Shown here piece after piece: positions 1 to 13,101 of a stretch of DNA of 62,091 bases. Made by a program: the position numbers and the translations under genes. The stretch is from Psilocybe azurescens (Eukaryota; Basidiomycota; Agaricomycetes; Agaricales; Agrocybaceae), in contig JAJIRX010000832.1 of the NCBI GenBank assembly GCA_023853785.1, positions 1 to 62,091 on the forward strand, written 5' to 3'. A model generated the notes under the pieces. It ran no database searches and was not told the origin of the DNA. It saw only the letters and a program-made list of their open reading frames with translations. Within the stretch, counting starts at the first letter, position 1, and each line of letters opens with the position of its first letter.

Positions 1-3000
1 TACGATCTTCAGAGTTACGGTTGATGATGTATATGCTGATAAAACTATAGCTGAATATGCAAATCGAAATCAGGAAAACGACGGCCAAGATGCACGAGCA
101 GATGAAAGTGGGTATAATCGCATTTGCGCATATGGTTAGGTGTTGATTGAATGGACAGGAAGAGAAACAGGCGCGACAGGAAGAACAGCAAGAGCGACGA
201 ATGTTATCACTCCAAGGTCTCAATCCCTCCCGCAGAGCCGACCACAGGACAGTACTAGAAGGACAGAGCCTGAAGAGGGAAACATGCGCAGAAGGCACTC
301 GCGTCAAGATCCTGGAAGGCATCACCAACTGGGCCAACGATCACACAATCAACAGCCCGCGCGTCTTTTGGTTAACAGGTCAAGCAGGCTCTGGAAAAAC
401 TACGATCGCGTATACTATAGCCAAGCGATTTGAGAGGGGTCAACCTACAATCTTGGGCGCCAGCTTTTGTGTTCTCGACACTTCGATGAAACAAGAAGTC
501 TTAATCGCATTCTCCCCACCATTGCCTACCAGCTCTCCTACAAGTGCGGATCCTACGTGTCAGCATTGCACGCTCAATTGGCCGACAAATCAGCTGTCGT
601 TGATCACGACGTCTCCGAGCAGATGCAGGAGCTCTTCGTCGGACCTTGGCTCGATCCCCTACGCCCTCATGGTCCAGCCACTTATCTGGTTATCGTTGAT
701 GCTCTCGACGAGATCGATGCAAGTGGCGGATCGAAGTTTTTGGACATTTTGCTTACGACAATAAACCAACAGCACTTCATTGGTTTGAAGTTCCTCGTCG
801 CGAGCCGCACAGACCCCGGATTGTTGAAATTTGCCACAGTTTTGAATCCAGGGCCATTTGTCGCCTTCAAGACGTGCCAATCGAAGATGCCGATGTCGAC
901 ATCGAGAGATACTTGGACATTAAGCTACCGAGCATCGTTGGCCGTCCAGAAATAACCGAAATTCGACATCGAGCAAGCGGTTTATTCATCTATGCTGCTA
1001 CAGTAGTGAGGATTTTAACCTCATCCCAATCGATCACAGACATGGAACAGATGCGTAGGCTTAATAAATTCCTATCCAAACCCTCTGGAATCTCACGCAG
1101 GGGTAAATCCCCCATCGATGAACTATACGAACAGATTCTGTGCGAAGCCTTTTCGGATTTTATGGAAGAAGAGGATCTGAATCCGCGGTTGCGAATTCTA
1201 TTCACCTTTCTGTGTACATTCGAGCGCATATCTACCTCCGTCGCTGCTGCTTTGAGTGGACGACGATGACAAACTGGCCAAGGCCGTTTTGAACGACCCT
1301 CCACGCCGTACTTTACATTCAGGACGGTCGGGTGTTTTGGTACCATGCATCTTTTCCCGACTTCTTATTCTCCCAACACCGTTCGAACTTTCGCATTGGC
1401 AACGAAGAATACAACTTCTGGTGCGACGAAGTTGCTCATCGTAATCTTCTCGCCACATCATGTCTACGCGTCATGAATTCCGATGGTTGTGGTCTAAGGA
1501 TTCAACATGGGTGATATAAGGACATCTTATTTGCTTGACTCCGAACATGTCGAAGAAATTTCCGAGCAAGTGAACAAGAACATCGGACCTGTGCTGCGGT
1601 ACTCATTATTCCACTGGGTAGCGCACCTATCCTATCCTCCATCGTTTGATGATGCTAGGAATATTCTTTCGAGGATGTTGCAATTCCTCCAATTCCGTGT
1701 TTTATTCTGGATCGAGGCCATGAATCTTCTTGGATCAGCTCGTGAGTGTACTCCCATGCTTCTCAAAGCACGAGTGTGGGTTCATTACTGCGTGTCGGAG
1801 GTACGAGCCATCATACTCGCATGATTGTGTTTGCAATGAAACTTATCTGAACGCTTAGCTCAAACTCAAATGGAAGGAATTTGATTTCGTATATTCTAGT
1901 CTGCTAGAAGCTGCACATTTTTCTACATATTTTGGTGGGAGCCCGGCTGCTAAATCGACACCACATCTGTACATCTCGTCACTGGCCACTTGGAAACCAC
2001 ACAGTTCGCATGGGCACAGGAGTGGAAAAATCAATTTTCTCACATTCCCACTTTTACTCACAATGGGGGAACCAATGTCCCTCTATTGACTATACAAGTC
2101 CCAGGCGAGGTTGAAATTCATGCTGTTGCATTTTCTATGAACGGCACGCAGATTGCATCCAGCTCGACCGATGGTTTTGTGCGCATCTGGGATGCTTCGA
2201 GTGGTGAAGAGCTGAAGATTTTGAAGGGCCATAAGGCTGCAGTCAACTCAGTGTCGTTTACGAGCGGCGACAGGTGGATTGCTTCTGGGTCAGATGATTT
2301 CTCTGTGCGGGTATGGGATGTGTGGAACGGTGAAATTGCCAATGTAATGGAAGGCCACACTGGGCGGTCCGTTCGGTTTCATTTTCAAATCTGGTTCGTG
2401 GATCGTATCTGGCTCCAGTGACTCATCTATACGCGTATGGGATGTATCGACGAGTGAGGTTTTGAGGGTATTGGAGGGCCATGCTTGTGGGGTTACCTCA
2501 GTCGCATTTTCGGATGATGATACTCGGATCGTGTCCGGTTCAGCTGATTGCTCTGTGCGACTTTGGGACGCAATCACAGGTGCAATGCTGAGGGTGATGA
2601 AGGGCCACACTCGTTCGTGTTAGGTCTGCTGCCATTTCATCCGATGGTGCGTGGATAGTCTCTGGATTGACTGATTGCTCTGTGCGGGTATGGGATGCAT
2701 CAACTGGAGAACTGCTGAGGGGTGAGTGGAGGGCACAGTGATCATGTCACATCCGTTGCTTTGTCTGGAAACAGTATCGTGTCTTCATCGAATGATGGTA
2801 TTGTGCGAGTGTGGGTTGCATCAACGGGAGACGAGCTGGGCGTGCTGAAGGCCACACCCGTAGGGTACCGACAGTCGGATTTTCGAGCGATGGAGCACGC
2901 ATCGTGTCTGGTTCATACGATGGATCTGTGCGGGTCTGGAACTCAGCGACATTCCCAGTGGCTGAACTCAAGCACTCTGCCAATACTTCTGCGGTCGACA

Positions 3001-4115
3001 TGTTCGCATTTTCAACCGATGGCACCCGGATTATGTCTGGCTCATTTGATGGCTCTGTAAGGGTATGGGACACATTCACAGGCCACGAGTTCCAAGTGCC
3101 GAATGATAGCAGCGAATCCGATACCTATGTTGCATTTTCAAGGGATGGCACGCATGTGGCATGGGGTTCAGCAGATGGACATGTACGCATATGGGACGTC
3201 ACATCAAAACATTCAGAGGCCAAGGTCTTCAAGTTGAAGGCTAGTCCCGGTAATACTGTCCTCTCTATCGCCCTTTCCAATGATGGCACCATGATTGTGT
3301 GTTGTTCTGATAGCGATCATACTCTGCGGTTGTGGGATGTACTCACAGGTGATGAATTGAGGGTGCTGAATGGCCATACTGTGGTACTGACGGTCGCGTT
3401 CTCGGGAGACGCCAAGCAGATGGTCTCTGGGTCGATGGATAGATCTGTTCGTGTTTGGGATGTATCTGATCTAGAAGGGAGAGAATTCGAAGGTCATGGA
3501 GGGCCACAGTGATCCGGTCGTCTCCGTTGTGTTCTCATCCGACGCCACACGGATTATTTCTGGTTCATGGGACAAGTCCGTGCGGGTGTGGGATGCACTG
3601 ACTGGTACAGCGATTATGATCCTAAATGGCCACACCAGTTGCGTTAGCGCAGTTGCGTTTTCGAACGATGGCAAGCTGGCCGTGTCTGGTTCATTTGACC
3701 ACTATAGCGGTATGGAACGTGTCGGACGATTCAGGAGCGACGTCAATAAGGTTCTAACAGGCCGCCACAACGACATTGTCAATTCAGTCGCCCTATCTGA
3801 CGATGGGACATCAATTCTATCTGGCTCACGGGATGGATCCGTGCTTATTTGGGGCATGGACAATCCTCTCTGAGTATGTTTCGGACGGGAACTGGATTTC
3901 GTTCCTCGTCCACGAACGACCGCCTTATGTGGGTTCCACCAGAAGCAAATGTCCTCCAACGGCCGAATTGCCGTATTATTTCTGGCAATTACAGTTCTGT
4001 CAATATTGAACAATCTATGACAGGACCTAATTGGTTGAAATGTTATACGCCGGAGTTGCTTGATTATCGGGCGAGACTTCAAGCCCGTGGTACGAGGTCT
4101 GAGTCTTCAAGATAA
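1..4115 (+). pseudogene. NACHT-WD40 NLR-like gene, copy 1 (5'-truncated by window, decayed)
   Basis: This is a decayed NLR-like protein: a NACHT P-loop ATPase followed by WD40 repeats, a fungal architecture linked to non-self recognition. The first base aligns with base 9002 of the copy at 8264-13101, so the N-terminal exons lie outside the window. Recognisable parts are the P-loop GQAGSGKTT (about 379-405), the Walker B segment VIVDALDEID (about 690-720) and WD40 repeats from about 2110 to 3870. Against copy 2 I count at least twelve small indels, for example at 464-467 (T run), 814-817 (C run), 1297-1299, 1498, 2361, 2619, 2850, 3710 and 3872. No uninterrupted protein is possible. Reading frames between lesions remain long, so the damage is recent or partly base-calling error. 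Homology to copy 2 continues to about 4275, past the stop. Confidence 0.85.
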
Positions 4116-4762
4116 GATGTTCGTGTATTGTTTTTATTCAATATTTACCTCTGACATCCTCATGGTCGTTGTTTGGAAGTGCATCACGGATAACTCCGTA
4201 CTGAATTTAACGACCAACTTCGAGGAAGGACGCGGCCAGTTGATCAAAATATGTCGAATTAGCATCCATTTCACTATACTACCTTACAGAATTTGATCTC
4301 TCCAGATTTCATCATAAACTTGGTGCAAGACTGGTACCAGTGGTCTGTAAGGCAACATTTCCCCGTCGCCACTGTAGGTAAATCTTGACAGAAATTTAGA
4401 ATCATGGGCAAAGATCATAGCACGTCAATGAACCCTTTCATTTTCATGAATTTAATTGTGTTTTGTTGAAATGTAGCCCGAAAACTCGAAATAATGTGGC
4501 TAGAGAAAGACAGGATCCTATTGTGAAGATTACGGACCACACAGTAATATAGCTAACGATTGGGTTTGAGCTATGGGCTCGAACTTCAACTGGAGTTCAA
4601 CGCTGACAAGGATTGAACGCCCGCGGTGTGCAGTCAAGCCTGACCGTGTGCCATGACCGTCAATTCTTTGTCCGACGCGACTGGTCACGCTTGAATAATG
4701 ACCACCACCTTCTGCATACAAAACGCTTTCATACGATCTTCAATACACGCTTCGTAAACTCA
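4116..4762. other. intergenic stretch downstream of NLR copy 1
   Basis: Up to about 4275 the sequence matches the 3' flank of NLR copy 2 (13102-13275), so the duplicated unit includes some 3' flank. The rest is unique, and I see no gene, RNA or repeat in it. Confidence 0.5.
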
Positions 4763-5683
4763 ATGAATACCGAACCACCGACAATCAGACTTCCTAGGCC
4801 TGAATACAAAGGGCAAAATGGGTTTCTACAACAATTCATGGATCCAGAACAAGTCACGGACCAGAATCTTCCCGGCGCACTTGAAAGACAGCTACGATTC
4901 GAGTTCTTCTTGGAGCATCTAAAAGAGATGTACCAGAGTGAGTTTCTCTGCTGTTCATACCATGTTTCTGTTGCTATACCTACCCTTTCCAGTTTCGAAG
5001 CTATGGAAGCTGAAGTTGACCGGAAGGACGACGAAGCGTCGTTCAATAAACAGATTGAGTCTTTGAAGACATCTCATTATGAAGATCTCGAGAAATTATA
5101 TGATATGAACATGGAAGAATACGCGGAATCACTTCAGGAGCAATATTCGACCAGAGATCATACCTCTCAACAACAGGAGATATATGAAGAGGAAAGAATG
5201 GCTATTATAACACGTAACACCTATGCAGGACCTCTACGAGACTAAATGAGCACGTCTTCAGATTAGGTGGCATGACCGCTTCGAGCAGCTCCGTCATTCC
5301 TATCTGCAACAATTCGTTCCTTTAGGGAGGCCAGGAGAAATCCTGTAGCTGAAGAAGAAAGGCAGCGTAAATTGCAAGAGAAAATGTTCCGACTATCGAA
5401 GAAAAACTTTGACAGCAAACCTATGGAAACTAGACTTCGTGCTGCTAGACTTCTGGTGGCCGACCCAGCTAGGCAGGAACGACTTTTAGACGATTATGGT
5501 TGGGCCTGGCGCCAGGTGCAGCCGCTCATAGATATTTTCAAGAAAGACGTAAGCGAAAGAAACATTTTCCGAGCCTCATATTCCTGACGTTCTTATTAGA
5601 TGGTCTTTGCTTCCAATGTACGCGGTATGATGATATGCAGCCAGAGCGTGACGGATCCCAGGAGGCCAAGACCAGCGGCTTAG
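4763..5683 (+). CDS. small charged, probably helical protein of unknown function
   Basis: I do not recognise this gene. The most natural start is the ATG at 4763 (MNTEPPTIRLPRPEYKG). The first segment (to about 5213) is rich in Glu, Lys and Gln and probably helical. A second open segment, about 5300-5550, contains PVAEEERQRKLQEKMFRLSK and ends at a GTAAGC donor near 5549. The matching acceptor TTATTAG near 5600 leads to a short last exon with a stop at 5683. A donor-like GTGAGT at about 4938 with an acceptor at 4992 breaks the frame of the coding-looking sequence that follows, so the exon structure is unresolved. The gene lies between the two NLR copies and upstream of pirin, on the same strand. 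No known domain is visible. Confidence 0.45.
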
Positions 5684-6028
5684 TCTTCTGCATAGCGACA
5701 TGGAGGTTCTGGTTACCTAGAGAAAATGTGTCTGTCAAATTTCAATGTAAACGCCGAACGGTACTTGCTCGTAATGTCTGGTCCTGTCCTGTCCGCTCAG
5801 TGCCTCAAAGTGACAAACAGGCTCACATGACCATACCGCCAGCCCACGCGTGGGGTTTCGTGGGTTCGGGAACACCCTAAAGGAAGCCGCTTGATAATGG
5901 GGCGGGCTATCACGAAGGAGCGATTTGACTGTTGTCTTACGAACTGCTATATAATTCAATGGATGCAATGCGATCTGTGTCATGCTACCCAAATCCCGAC
6001 TGCTCGTTCACATCGCCCTTTTCCGCTC

Positions 6029-6036
6029 TATATAAG
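6029..6036 (+). promoter_or_regulatory. TATA box of the pirin gene
   Basis: TATATAAG lies about 110 bases upstream of the chosen pirin ATG at 6148. It is followed by pyrimidine-rich sequence (TTTCACTTTCGCTCTC), as is common around fungal transcription starts. Confidence 0.55.
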
Positions 6037-6147
6037 CCTCGCGATCTACCTCAACTTGGTCCCAACATTTTCACTTTCGCTCTCAGACAACCTGTCTTCC
6101 TTCTTCGTCTCGCAAAAGCAAACTTGCGCGCTCAACATCTCGAAGAA

Positions 6148-7106
6148 ATGGTCACTAGAAACTTGTCTTCTGAATCCACTATGAGCCCCATGAAATTGGT
6201 CGCCCGCAGAAGCGAAGAACGTGGAAATGCAGACCACGATTGGCTCAAGACCTTCCACACTTTCACCTTCGCAATGTACGCCCATTCCACTCTCAAAAAC
6301 TTTTCATATTCTTACGCAGCTTCCTCTCTTCAGGTATCAAGACAGACAACACGAGCTTTTCGGGTCGTTACGCGTCATCAACGAAGATCGAGTAGCTCCT
6401 CGCACTGGATTCGGTACCCACTCGCACCGTGAATTCGAGATCTTCTCCCATGTCGTTTCCGGCGAGCTCGAGCAGTACGTTCTCCTTTCCCATCTTCATC
6501 CACGTTCCATACACCCGTACTCACCCTCATGTTCCTCCCTTTTAGCAAAGATTCAATGGGCAACACCGAAGTGCTCAAACGCGGCGACCTCCAAATGACG
6601 TCCACCGGCACTGGAATCTCTCACTCTGAAAAGGCGCATGGCTCCAAACAAGTCCACTTCCTGCAAATCTGGTCCGTGCCCTCCAAATCCGGCCTGTCTC
6701 CGAAATACTACACGCGCCACTTCACCGACGAAGAAAAGGCAGACAAGTGGGCGGAAGTGGTCGCGCCGGTGGGCGCGAAGGACGTGGTCGTCGAGCGCGA
6801 AGCCAGCGGACCCGCACCCGTCAACAGCCCGCTTACGCTGTATGCTACTATCCTTGGCCAGGGAAAGAGTGTGGATAGGGTTTTCGAGGGAAGAAAGGGT
6901 ACATCCATGTCGTGCAGACGAGCGGGTACAATGACAAGAAAGCATCGGGCGCCAGCGTACGGATTAGCTCTCAGGGTAGCAGCGAAGAGCTTACTCTCAG
7001 AGAAGGAGATGGCGCGTACATTTTTGTGGGGAAGAAAGGTACCTCATTGACTGTTGAGAACGATGGAGATCGCTCTGGTGAGATTCTCGTCTTTGACCTG
7101 GACTAA
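6148..7106 (+). CDS. pirin family protein (YhhW/quercetinase-like bicupin), one apparent frameshift
   Basis: This is a pirin-type cupin protein; the family binds a metal, and bacterial members such as YhhW have quercetin dioxygenase activity. Exons are 6148-6275, 6334-6474 and 6546-7106; both introns have GT..AG ends and rejoin the conserved frame (FTFAM|YQDRQHELFGS and GELEH|KDSMGN). The metal-ligand pattern is complete: the His-x-His in FGTHSHREFE and the His-x-Glu in TGISHSE. The C-terminal cupin half ends GEILVFDLD. At 6897-6899 one G appears to be missing, since family alignment expects GRKG then YIHVVQTSGYN. The break sits in a G run, so it may be a sequencing error rather than a dead gene. 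A TATA box lies upstream. An ATG at 6178 is an alternative start. Function in this fungus is inferred from the family only. Confidence 0.85.
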
Positions 7107-8263
7107 ACGACGGGAGTAGGATACTTTCAGCCCCAATCGTCTCTGCTTGCCAAACGCCTCATTGTCGTCTATCGACTGGTGTTTAGTCTACTAGTTCGTC
7201 TGTCGCATGTGCGGTAGCGGCTTTGACGATTCCCGAGCTGCCGACAGTATGTGTATCTGCGGTTCGTCAATGCTCAGGCCTACGTTGCAGTAAACGAACG
7301 GTAGACAGTGAACATTGATAATTGGCAGTTGCTAGTGCTAAATCATAACTGCGGCTCTGGGAAGTTTTCTCCTGGATTGCAGGATATGCTATGAGCTTGG
7401 GCCGAGTGTATTGTGTAATTGAGTCTCGAAGAAATATGAAGCCAAGTTAGTGAGAGTCAAGCAGTGAAGAGTATCGGTGTCATCGGTTGATTTGACGGTT
7501 ATTAAAGAGATCTGCTCCAACCGGCTCTTGGTTTCTTACATCGACAAACGACATTTAAACCACTAAAATACTGCTCAAATATTTAAACAGACTTTGAATA
7601 CTACTCGAATATCACCATATTGGCATTAACAACTTGATCTTCGACTACCATTTCTTTTCCGGACAAGGGAACAAAGATTTGTCAAGATCACGGATCAGGT
7701 GAAGCATACTCTGAAATGTTTTGAGACGCGCGAGGATTAGTAGGGAAAGAATGTACGAGATAGCTAGTGAGTGGATAAAACATGTATATTTTCAACTTCG
7801 TATCTAGAATTTTCTGTGTCGACTTACGAGTAACCCAGCTTAATTCAAGATTCTTAAGAAAAGCGGGTCACCAAGTGCAGAACGTCAAACCTGTAAAGGG
7901 CTGGGGTCCCGTCGAGGCTTGACAGTGTGACAAGTCTGTCAAACCGTCTATGTTCCTATATTGGGACCGTACAATCGCCATCCATCCATCCATCCAATCC
8001 AAGGTTTGGGTAGTCGCTTGAGAGTCATCTGCCACCAATACTGTATCCTAGATTATTAGTGGGAGATATGTCCAGTGAGTGAATTCAAAGGCCACTACCG
8101 AATATCTCTGGGTCTCAAGCTTTTGATGTTATAGGAACTTGCCTTTACCCATACAGGTCTATTCTTGAACCTGGTATTTCCGTGACAACTGTGCGAGGAA
8201 ACCAATGTGGGCTCGGCGCTAGGCGTCTGCGTCGCTTTCTCTCATTTCCTTTCTTTCCTAAGC
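7107..8263. other. intergenic region between pirin and NLR copy 2
   Basis: About 1.16 kb holds the pirin 3' flank and the upstream region of NLR copy 2. It contains a short TCCA run at about 7979-7995. I see no reading frame, RNA gene or clear promoter box. Confidence 0.4.
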
Positions 8264-11200
8264 ATGGCGTCCTCCAGCTCCAAGAAGGCAAAACGGCCGT
8301 TCCGGGATTGGTTCAAAAGCAAGGGTTCCCGATCAACCGCGATTAGCGAAATAGGTGCAAATGAAACCACTTCACACTCGCCCAGTCCCTCGATTGCTCT
8401 AGAAGAAGACAGTGCAATTCCCCTGACTATTCAATCGAATGCTGCCTCGGAGGAAGGCCTTGGAATGTCTGCACATTTGCAGCTTCACCCAGATGTGAAG
8501 GAGGGCCTGGGGATAGCTGGGAGATTCGTGCAAACCCTCCTCAAGAAACTTCCAGATTGTATCGACGGCAATCCAGTCAAGATGGCATTTTCCATTGTCA
8601 AGACAATCATCGAAATAAAAGATGTGCGTGATCCTGCGTGTTTTTAGATGTCTGTTTGAATATTGGCCCTGTAGGAGATAGGCGATAACAAAGATCTGCT
8701 GACAGAAAGGCTTCCAAGAACAAAGCTACTACTGAGCGACGCGATTGGGAAGGTGGAATTGGACGACTCGGAAGATGTCAAGAGGGAAATAGAGGAGTAC
8801 AAAAGGTGTGTGTTGTGGACATAGTAATTGGAATCGGCGTCGAACATATTCTTTCTAGAAATATCCAAGAACAAAATGCGCAACTGGCACGAATTACGCA
8901 GGAACTGGGGTCCATAGTTCGGAACATCGACTACGAAAACTATAAGAAGAGAATCAATACGATTTGTACGGCCATCGACGAGACGACAAATGTATTTATG
9001 GTACGATCTTCAGAGTTACGATTGTTGATGTATATGCTGATAAAACTTGCAGCTGAATATGCAAATCGAAATCAGGAAAACGACGGCCAAGATGCACGAG
9101 CAGATGAAAGTGGGTATAATCGCATTTGAGCATATATGGTAGGTGTTGATTGAATGGACAGGAAGAGAAACAGGCGCGACAGGAAGAACAGCAAGAGCGA
9201 CGGATGTTATCACTCCAAGGTCTCAATCCCTCCCGCAGAGCCGACCACAGGACAGTACTAGAAGGACAGAGCCTGAAGAGGGAAACATGCGCAGAAGGCA
9301 CTCGCGTCAAGATCCTGGAAGGCATCATCAACTGGGCCAACGATCATACAATCGACAGCCCGCGCGTCTTTTGGTTAACAGGTCAAGCAGGCTCTGGAAA
9401 AACTACGATCGCATATACTATAGCCAAGCTATTTGAGAGGGGTCAACCTACAATCTTGGGCGCCAGCTTTTTGTGTTCTCGATACTTCGATGAAACAAGA
9501 AGCCTTAATCGCGTTCTCCCCACCATTTCCTACCAGCTCTCCTACAAGTGCGGATCCTACGTGTCGGCATTGCACGCTCAATTGGCCGACAAATCTGTTG
9601 TCGTTGATCACGACGTCTCCGAGCAGATGCAGGAGCTCTTCGTTGGACCTTGGCTCGATCCTCTACGGCATCGTGATCCAGCCACTTATCTGGTTATCGT
9701 TGATGCTCTCGACGAGATCGATGAAAGTGGCGGATCGAAGTTTTGGACATTTTGCTTACCACAATAAACCAACAGCACTTCATTGGTTTGAAGTTCCTCG
9801 TCACGAGCCGCACAGACCCCCGGATTGTTGAAATTTGCGACAGCTTTGAATCCAGGGCCGTTTGTCGCCTTCAAGACGTGCCAATCGAAGATGCCGATAT
9901 CGACATCGAGAGATACCTGGACCTCAAACTACCGAGGATCGTTGGCAGTCCAGAAATAGCTGAACTTCGACACCGAGCAAGCGGTTTATTCATCTATGCT
10001 GCTACAATAGTGAGGATTTTAACCTCATCCCAATCGATCACATATAAGGAACAGATGCGTAGGATTAATAACTTTCTATCCAAAGCCTCTGGAATGTCGG
10101 GCAAGAATAAATCGCCCATCGATGAACTCTACCAACAGATTCTGTGCGAAGCCTTTTCGGATTTTATGGACGAAGAGGACTTGAATCCGCGGTTGCGAAT
10201 TCTATTCACCTTTCTATGTACATTCGAGCGCATATCTACCTCCGTTGCTGCGGGTTTGATGGACGACGATGATGAACTCGCTAAGGCCGTTTTGAACGAC
10301 CTCCACGCTGTACTTTACATTCAGGACGGTCGGGTGTTTTGGTACCATGCATCTTTTCCCGACTTCTTATTTGCCCAACACCGTTCGAATTTTCGCATTG
10401 GTAACGAAGAATACAACTTCTGGTGTGACGAAGTTGCTCATCGTAACCTTCTTGCCACATCATGTCTACGCGTCATGAATTCCGATGGTTGTGGTCTAAG
10501 ATTCAACATGGGTGATATAAGGTCATCTTATTTGCTTGACTCCGAACATGTCGAAGAAATTTCCGAGCAAGTCAACAAGAACATTGGACCTGTCCTGCGG
10601 TACTCATTATTCCACTGGGTAGCGCACCTATCCTATCCTCCATCGTTCGATGATGCTAGGAACATTCTTTCCAGGATACTACAATTTCTCCAATTCCGTG
10701 TTTTATTCTGGATCGAGGCCATGAACCTTCTTGGATCGGTTCGTGAGTGTACCCCATGCTTCACAAAGCACGGGTGTGGGTTTATGACTGCGTGTCGCAG
10801 GTACGAGCCATCATACTCATACGATTGCGTTGCAATGAAACTTATCCGAATGCTTAGCTCCAACTCAAATGGAAGGAATTTGATTTTGTATATTCTAGTC
10901 TGCTAGAAGCTGCAAATTTTTCTACATATTTTGCAGGGAGCCCGGCTGCTAAATCGACACCACATCTGTACATCTCGTCACTAGCCACATGGAAACCCGA
11001 GTTTGCATGGGCACAGGAGTGGAAAAATCAATTTTCTCTCATTCCCACTTTTACTCACAATGGGGGAACCAATGTTCCTCTATTGACTATACAAGTCCCA
11101 GGCGCCAGGGGAATTCTTGCTGTTGCATTTTCTATGAACGGCACGCAGATTGCGTCGGGCTCGACCGATGGTTTTGTGCGGATCTGGGATGCTTCGAGTG

Positions 11201-13101
11201 GTGAAGAGCTGAAGATTTTGAAGGGCCACAATGATGAAATCAACTCGGTATCGTTTGCGAGTGACGACAGGTGGATTGCTTCTGGGTCGGATGATTTCTC
11301 TGTGCGGGTGTGGGATGTGTGGAACGGTGAAATTGCCAAAATAATGGAAGGTCACACTGGGGCGGTCAATTCGGTTTCATTTTCAAATTCTGGTTCGTGG
11401 ATGGTATCTGGCTCCAGTGACTCATCTATACGCGTATGGGATGTATCGACGAGTGACATTTTGAGGGTATTGGAGGGCCATGCTGGTGGGGTTAACTCAG
11501 TCGCATTTTCGGATGATGATACTCGGATCGTGTCTGGTTCAGATGATCGCTCTGTGCGACTTTGGGACGCAATCACAGGTGAAATGCTGAGGGTGATGGA
11601 GGGCCACACTCGTTATGTTAGGTCTGCTGCCATTTCATCCGATGGTGCATGGATAGTCTCTGGATCGAATGATCACTCTGTGCGGGTATGGGATGCATCA
11701 ACTGGAGAACTGCTGAGGGTGATTGAGGGGCACAGTGATTATGTCAGATCCGTTGCTTTGTCTGGAAACAGTATCGTGTCTTCATCGGAAGATGGTACTG
11801 TGCGAGTGTGGGTTGCATCAACGGGAGACGTGATGGGCGTGCTAAAAGGCCACACCCAAAATGTATCGACAGCGGGATTTTCGAGCGATGGAGCACGCAT
11901 CGTGTCTGGCTCATATGATGGATCTATGCGGGTCTGGAACTCAGCGACATTCCCAGTGGCCGACCTCAAGCACTCTGCCAATACTTCTGAGGTCAGCATG
12001 TTCGCGTTTTCAACCGATGGCACCCGGATTATGTCTGGCACTATTGGTGGCTCTATAAGGGTATGGGGTGCATACACAGGCCACGAGTTCCAAGTGCCGA
12101 ATGATGGCAGCGAATTTGTTACCTCTTTTTCATTTTCAGGAGATGGCACGCATGTGGCATGGGGTTCAGCAGATGGACATGTGCGTATATCGGACGTGAC
12201 ATCAAAACATCCAGGGGCCAAGGTCTTCAAGTTGGAGGCTAGTCCCGGTAATGCTGTCCTCTCTATCGCCCTTTCCAACGATGGCACCATGATTGCGTGT
12301 AGTTCTCAGGGCGATCCCACTGTGCAGTTGTGGGATGTACTCACAGGTGATGAATTGAGGGTGCTGAATGGCCATACTGACTGGGTACGGACGTTCGCGT
12401 TCTCGGGAGACGCCAAGCAGATTGTCTCTGGGTCGGACGATAAATCTGTTCGTATTTGGGATGTATCTGATCCAAAAGGGGAGAATTCGAAGGTCATGGA
12501 GGGCCACAGTGATTCGGTCCTCTCCGTCGCGTTCTCATCCAACGCCACGCGGATTGTTTCTGGTTCAACGGATAAGTCCGTGCGGGTGTGGGATGCACTG
12601 ACTGGCATAGTGATTATGGTCCTAAATGGCCACACCAGTTGGGTTCGCGCAGTTGCGTTTTCGAACGATGGCAAGCTGGCCGTGTCTGGTTCAGGTGATC
12701 GCACTGTGGCGGTATGGGACGTGTCGAACGATTCGGAAGCGATGCCAATAAATGTTCTATCAGGCCGCCACAACGACATTGTCAATTCAGTCGCCCTATC
12801 TGACGATGAGACATCAATTCTGTCTGGCTCACGGGATGGATCCGTGCTTATTTGGGGCATGGACAATCCTCTCTGGTATGTTTCGGATGGGAACTGGATC
12901 CATTCCTCATCCACGAACGACCGCCTTATGTGGGTTCCACCAGAAGCAAATGTCCTGCAACGGCCGAATTGCCGTGTTATTTCTGGCAATTACAGCTCTG
13001 TGGATTTTGAACAATCTATGATAGGACCTAATTGGTGGAAATGTTATATACCGAAGTTGCTTGATTATCAGGCGACTTCAAGCCCGTGGTACGAGGCTTG
13101 A
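8264..13101 (+). CDS. NACHT-WD40 NLR-like protein, copy 2 (14 WD40 repeats; two apparent frameshifts)
   Basis: This is an NLR-like protein of about 1,520 residues: helical N-terminal region, NACHT ATPase, then a WD40 ligand-sensing domain. Exons inferred from GT..AG sites are 8264-8623, 8675-8805, 8859-9000, 9053-9109, 9162-10800 and 10858-13101. The N-terminal region is charged and helical (about residues 80-290, Gln/Glu/Arg-rich at its end). The Walker A motif GQAGSGKTT is near residue 304 and the Walker B segment TYLVIVDALDEID follows. Fourteen WD40 units run from 11113 to 12873, which would fit two seven-bladed propellers. Two single-base deletions are inferred against copy 1: a T run at about 9740 and one C at about 10752. 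Restoring either gives the continuous family sequence. The two sites may be assembly errors, or the gene may be newly broken. The family role in heterokaryon incompatibility or immunity is known elsewhere; here it is inference. Confidence 0.85.

Noticed and set aside
4938..4995. Intron in the small unknown gene (GTGAGT...TTTCCAG)
   Set aside because: Splice signals look good, but removing it shifts the frame of clearly coding-looking downstream sequence. Left unresolved rather than annotated.
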